Source: Prevotella sp. (GTDB taxonomy: Bacteria; Bacteroidota; Bacteroidia; Bacteroidales; Bacteroidaceae). Taken from it: a stretch of 35,875 bases of DNA. Under the pieces are notes generated by a model, which saw only the letters and a list, made by a program, of their open reading frames with translations, did not search any database and was not told the DNA's origin. This document shows, piece by piece, positions 34,240 to 35,875 of the stretch. A program made the translations under genes and the position numbers. How positions within the stretch are numbered: the stretch's first letter is position 1; each line of letters starts with the position of its first letter. Location: the NCBI GenBank assembly GCA_017458005.1, contig JAFTGH010000007.1:1-35875 (forward strand). Reading direction: 5' to 3'.

Positions 34240-34871
34240 TTATGGAATACGGAATAGTTTATCTTCTAACCAATCCTGTAATGCCAGGTCTTGTAAAGAT
34301 TGGCATGACAACACAGGAAGATATAGACAAGAGGATGAAGGAACTCTATACAACGGGCGTTCCTGTTCCCTTTGAGTGTCAGTTTGCTTGCAAGGTGAAG
34401 AAAGGCGACTGCGCCAAAATTGAGAAAGCCCTGCACACGGCTTTTGCTCCGCAGCGCATCAATGCCAACCGTGAGTTCTTCCGTATTCAGGTGGAACAGG
34501 CAAAGGCCATTCTTGAACTATTCCATCACACGGACGTGACGGAAGAAGTGAGCGACGAGATAGAAAACGACCTGACCGACGACGACAAGGCCGCATCGGT
34601 TAAGGCACAGATTCACCGTCCACCGCTCAACTTCTACGAAATGGGGATGCAAAAAGGCGACGTGCTTGTATGGAAAGACGACCCCACCGTTTCCGTTACG
34701 ATAATCTCGGAGCGTAGAATCAACTATGAGGGCGAGGAAACTTCCATCAGTGCGCTCTCTGCCAAGTTGAAAGGCTACAAAGTCAAGCACATTGCCCCCG
34801 GTGCTCACTGGCTCTATAAGGAAAAACTTCTCAGCGAAATTTACGACGAAACTTATCCGTTTGAAGAATGA
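34236..34871 (+). CDS. GIY-YIG (T5orf172/MUG113-type) protein with C-terminal beta domain
   Basis: This 211-residue protein starts with a GIY-YIG-type nuclease fold: [10 protein letters not shown] (5-14), GLVKIGMT (18-25), R33, E63 and the NREFF motif at 78-82, as in the T5orf172 group. After an acidic linker (about 100-120), residues about 128-205 form a compact domain ([40 protein letters not shown]) similar to the small RAMA/DUF4357-like domains seen in restriction-linked proteins, thought to contact modified DNA. That match is by eye. It overlaps the DUF262-HNH gene by 4 bp and ends the operon. A nicking or recognition role in the same defence system is the simplest reading. Confidence 0.82.
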   Translation: MIMEYGIVYLLTNPVMPGLVKIGMTTQEDIDKRMKELYTTGVPVPFECQFACKVKKGDCAKIEKALHTAFAPQRINANREFFRIQVEQAKAILELFHHTDVTEEVSDEIENDLTDDDKAASVKAQIHRPPLNFYEMGMQKGDVLVWKDDPTVSVTIISERRINYEGEETSISALSAKLKGYKVKHIAPGAHWLYKEKLLSEIYDETYPFEE

Positions 34872-34973
34872 AATCAAATTATTGCGCATTATGGAGAATA
34901 AGCCAAAGACGAGGACAAGAATAGGTCGCCTCTAAAACGTATCTCATTTCATGGGAATAACGAATAATTTTAC

Positions 34974-34981
34974 TATCTTTG
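34974..34981 (+). promoter_or_regulatory. -7 promoter element of the zinc-ribbon gene
   Basis: TATCTTTG lies 23 bp before the ATG at 35005. It falls inside a longer possible reading frame from 34951, which argues that translation begins at 35005. Confidence 0.65.
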
Positions 34982-35004
34982 TCAATGTAAATAATATAAC
35001 GAAT

Positions 35005-35502
35005 ATGAAGAAAAGATTTGAATCAGTAGAGAAGCCTGAGAAATGCCCTAAATGTGGGGCACCTGTATATGAAATATTATATGGTTTGCCTGTGATGTCG
35101 GAAGAAGAGTATTTCGAGACTTATCATGAGCATGTCAGTTATGGTGGATGTTGTATTTCTGAAGATGACCCAGAATGGCAGTGTAGTAAGTGTGGCGCAG
35201 AGATATACAACGTAACGCATATTCCATATAGGAAGAAAGATGCATTTGCTAAGTTAGATGCCATGCTGAGCGAAGAGGATAAGGAGATAATGACAAAGGG
35301 AGATACCTGCGAATATCATTTCTCGCTTGGGATGTGGATTCGGAATAACTGGATATACGAACAGGAAGAGGAATATGTCAAGTTCTTAGCAGAGATGTTT
35401 GGTAATGATTCTCTGTTCTTTCAACCTGATGATCTTTCTGACAGAATCATCAGTTCGTATCAGCGACATCTAAGAGGAATGAAGAAAAAGAAGCGGGGCT
35501 GA
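35005..35502 (+). CDS. Small zinc-ribbon protein of unknown function
   Basis: This 165-residue protein has an N-terminal zinc ribbon with two CxxC knuckles: CPKCGAP near residues 13-19 and CSKCGAE near 60-66, plus a CC pair between them. The rest is acidic and helical (KLDAMLSEEDKEIMTKG, EEEYVKFLAEMFG) and ends in a basic tail (MKKKKRG). There is no signal peptide or membrane segment. I chose the ATG at 35005 over 34951 because a promoter -7 element lies between them. It has its own promoter, separate from the nuclease operon, and a strong terminator follows. I do not recognise the family; nucleic acid or protein binding is possible. Confidence 0.75.
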   Translation: MKKRFESVEKPEKCPKCGAPVYEILYGLPVMSEEEYFETYHEHVSYGGCCISEDDPEWQCSKCGAEIYNVTHIPYRKKDAFAKLDAMLSEEDKEIMTKGDTCEYHFSLGMWIRNNWIYEQEEEYVKFLAEMFGNDSLFFQPDDLSDRIISSYQRHLRGMKKKKRG

Positions 35503-35532
35503 TAATCCACTCTGATACAATCATCATCACTT

Positions 35533-35564
35533 ATGAGGGTGTGTCAAAATAGACACACCCTCAT
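35533..35564. terminator. Strong hairpin terminator after the zinc-ribbon gene
   Basis: A perfect 13-bp stem, ATGAGGGTGTGTC / GACACACCCTCAT, with a 6-nt loop lies 30 bp after the stop. A T-rich stretch follows on the + strand, and the stem could also terminate from the other side. Confidence 0.85.
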
Positions 35565-35579
35565 CCTTTGCGTTTATTA

Positions 35580-35658
35580 GTCCCTGTGTATTCGATGTGA
35601 AGTGCCGTTGTAATCAGTTGTTGGAAGTATTCTAATCGGTTGTCGACTCCAGTCGACA
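35580..35658 (+). repeat. 79-bp repeat segment, inverted copy of 17555-17633
   Basis: Gap-free match (70 of 79 positions) to the reverse complement of 17555-17633. It comprises a 57-bp flank and the first palindrome of array C. The two copies face each other across about 18 kb. Confidence 0.92.
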
Positions 35659-35731
35659 GGTCTGCTGACTCCAGTCGACAGGTCTGCTGACTCCAGTCGA
35701 CAGGGTTGCCGACTCTAAGTCGGCAGGTATC
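35637..35731. repeat. Array C: four 22-bp palindromic repeats
   Basis: GACT cores begin at 35645, 35667, 35689 and 35711, exactly 22 bp apart. The first unit is GTCGACT-CC-AGTCGAC and the fourth GCCGACT-CTA-AGTCGGC, both with perfect 7-bp arms but different sequence. Weaker GACT/AGTC remnants follow at 35755-35770. The rest to the window end is AT-rich without a gene I can support. Confidence 0.92.
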
Positions 35732-35875
35732 TTCGTGTAGTTTAACGATTTTAGTTGACTACTTGTAGTCTTACTCACAATAAGGGTTGACCCTGGTTAA
35801 ACTTAATTTTTAATTCACGTTGACTCGACTTTACGTTAGTCATAATTTGGGTTTACATCAATACATCGAAACAAA

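Noticed and set aside
31934-34871. Complete BREX, DISARM or type I R-M system
   Set aside because: None of the required helicase, PglZ, HsdR or HsdS genes is present; only a methylase and two small nuclease-type proteins are seen.
34951-35004. Upstream start for the zinc-ribbon protein
   Set aside because: A promoter -7 box at 34974-34981 lies after it, so that ATG would not be in the transcript.
17555-35658. Composite transposon or insertion sequence with inverted ends
   Set aside because: No transposase or integrase is encoded between or near the inverted copies, and the copies carry palindromic arrays rather than typical terminal repeats.

Overview
The window looks like chromosomal DNA from a member of the Bacteroidota, most likely a Prevotella-type gut or rumen bacterium. 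The evidence is SusC/SusD proteins, a surface lipoprotein whose lipobox is followed by acidic residues, promoters of the form TTTG...TAnnTTTG instead of sigma70 boxes, few Shine-Dalgarno sites, and many ATGA overlaps between consecutive genes. All convincing genes lie on the + strand.

Region 1 (about 1-3,410) is an oxidative-stress block: a flavin reductase-like protein translationally coupled to MsrA, then a cytosolic glutathione peroxidase, an OhrR/MarR redox regulator and a second, secreted glutathione peroxidase, closed by a strong terminator. Region 2 (about 3,480-10,150) is a deoxy-sugar catabolic operon: aldo/keto reductase, amidohydrolase/lactonase, L-fucose isomerase, FucP-like permease, mutarotase and a zinc alcohol dehydrogenase. 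No fuculokinase or aldolase is present. Region 3 (10,234-17,390) is the glycan-capture part of a polysaccharide utilisation locus (PUL): beta-helix surface lipoprotein, SusC and SusD. Region 4 (17,680-31,580) carries the degradative part: a two-domain beta-helix/putative hydrolase, an ECF sigma factor, a TIM-barrel/DUF3826 fusion, GH127, a GH141-like enzyme, a GH78-like enzyme and a large GH67-like hydrolase, most of them overlapping or nearly touching. The GH127-GH141-GH78 trio plus L-fucose/L-galactose-type catabolism points to rhamnogalacturonan-II or a related fucosylated, rhamnosylated pectin; this is an inference from families and gene order.

Region 5 (31,600-34,871) has a different character: a consensus promoter, a 230-nt highly structured RNA ending in an intrinsic terminator, then a compact operon of EcoRI-type adenine methyltransferase, DUF262-HNH protein and GIY-YIG protein. 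I read this as a candidate restriction-modification or defence cassette. A small zinc-ribbon protein follows it.

Three intergenic arrays of about 22-bp palindromic repeats (152-257, 17,465-17,576, 35,637-35,731) share a design. The last two also share a 79-bp, 89% identical segment in inverted orientation, and their palindrome arms change in compensating pairs. These arrays and the structured RNA are the least explained parts of the window.
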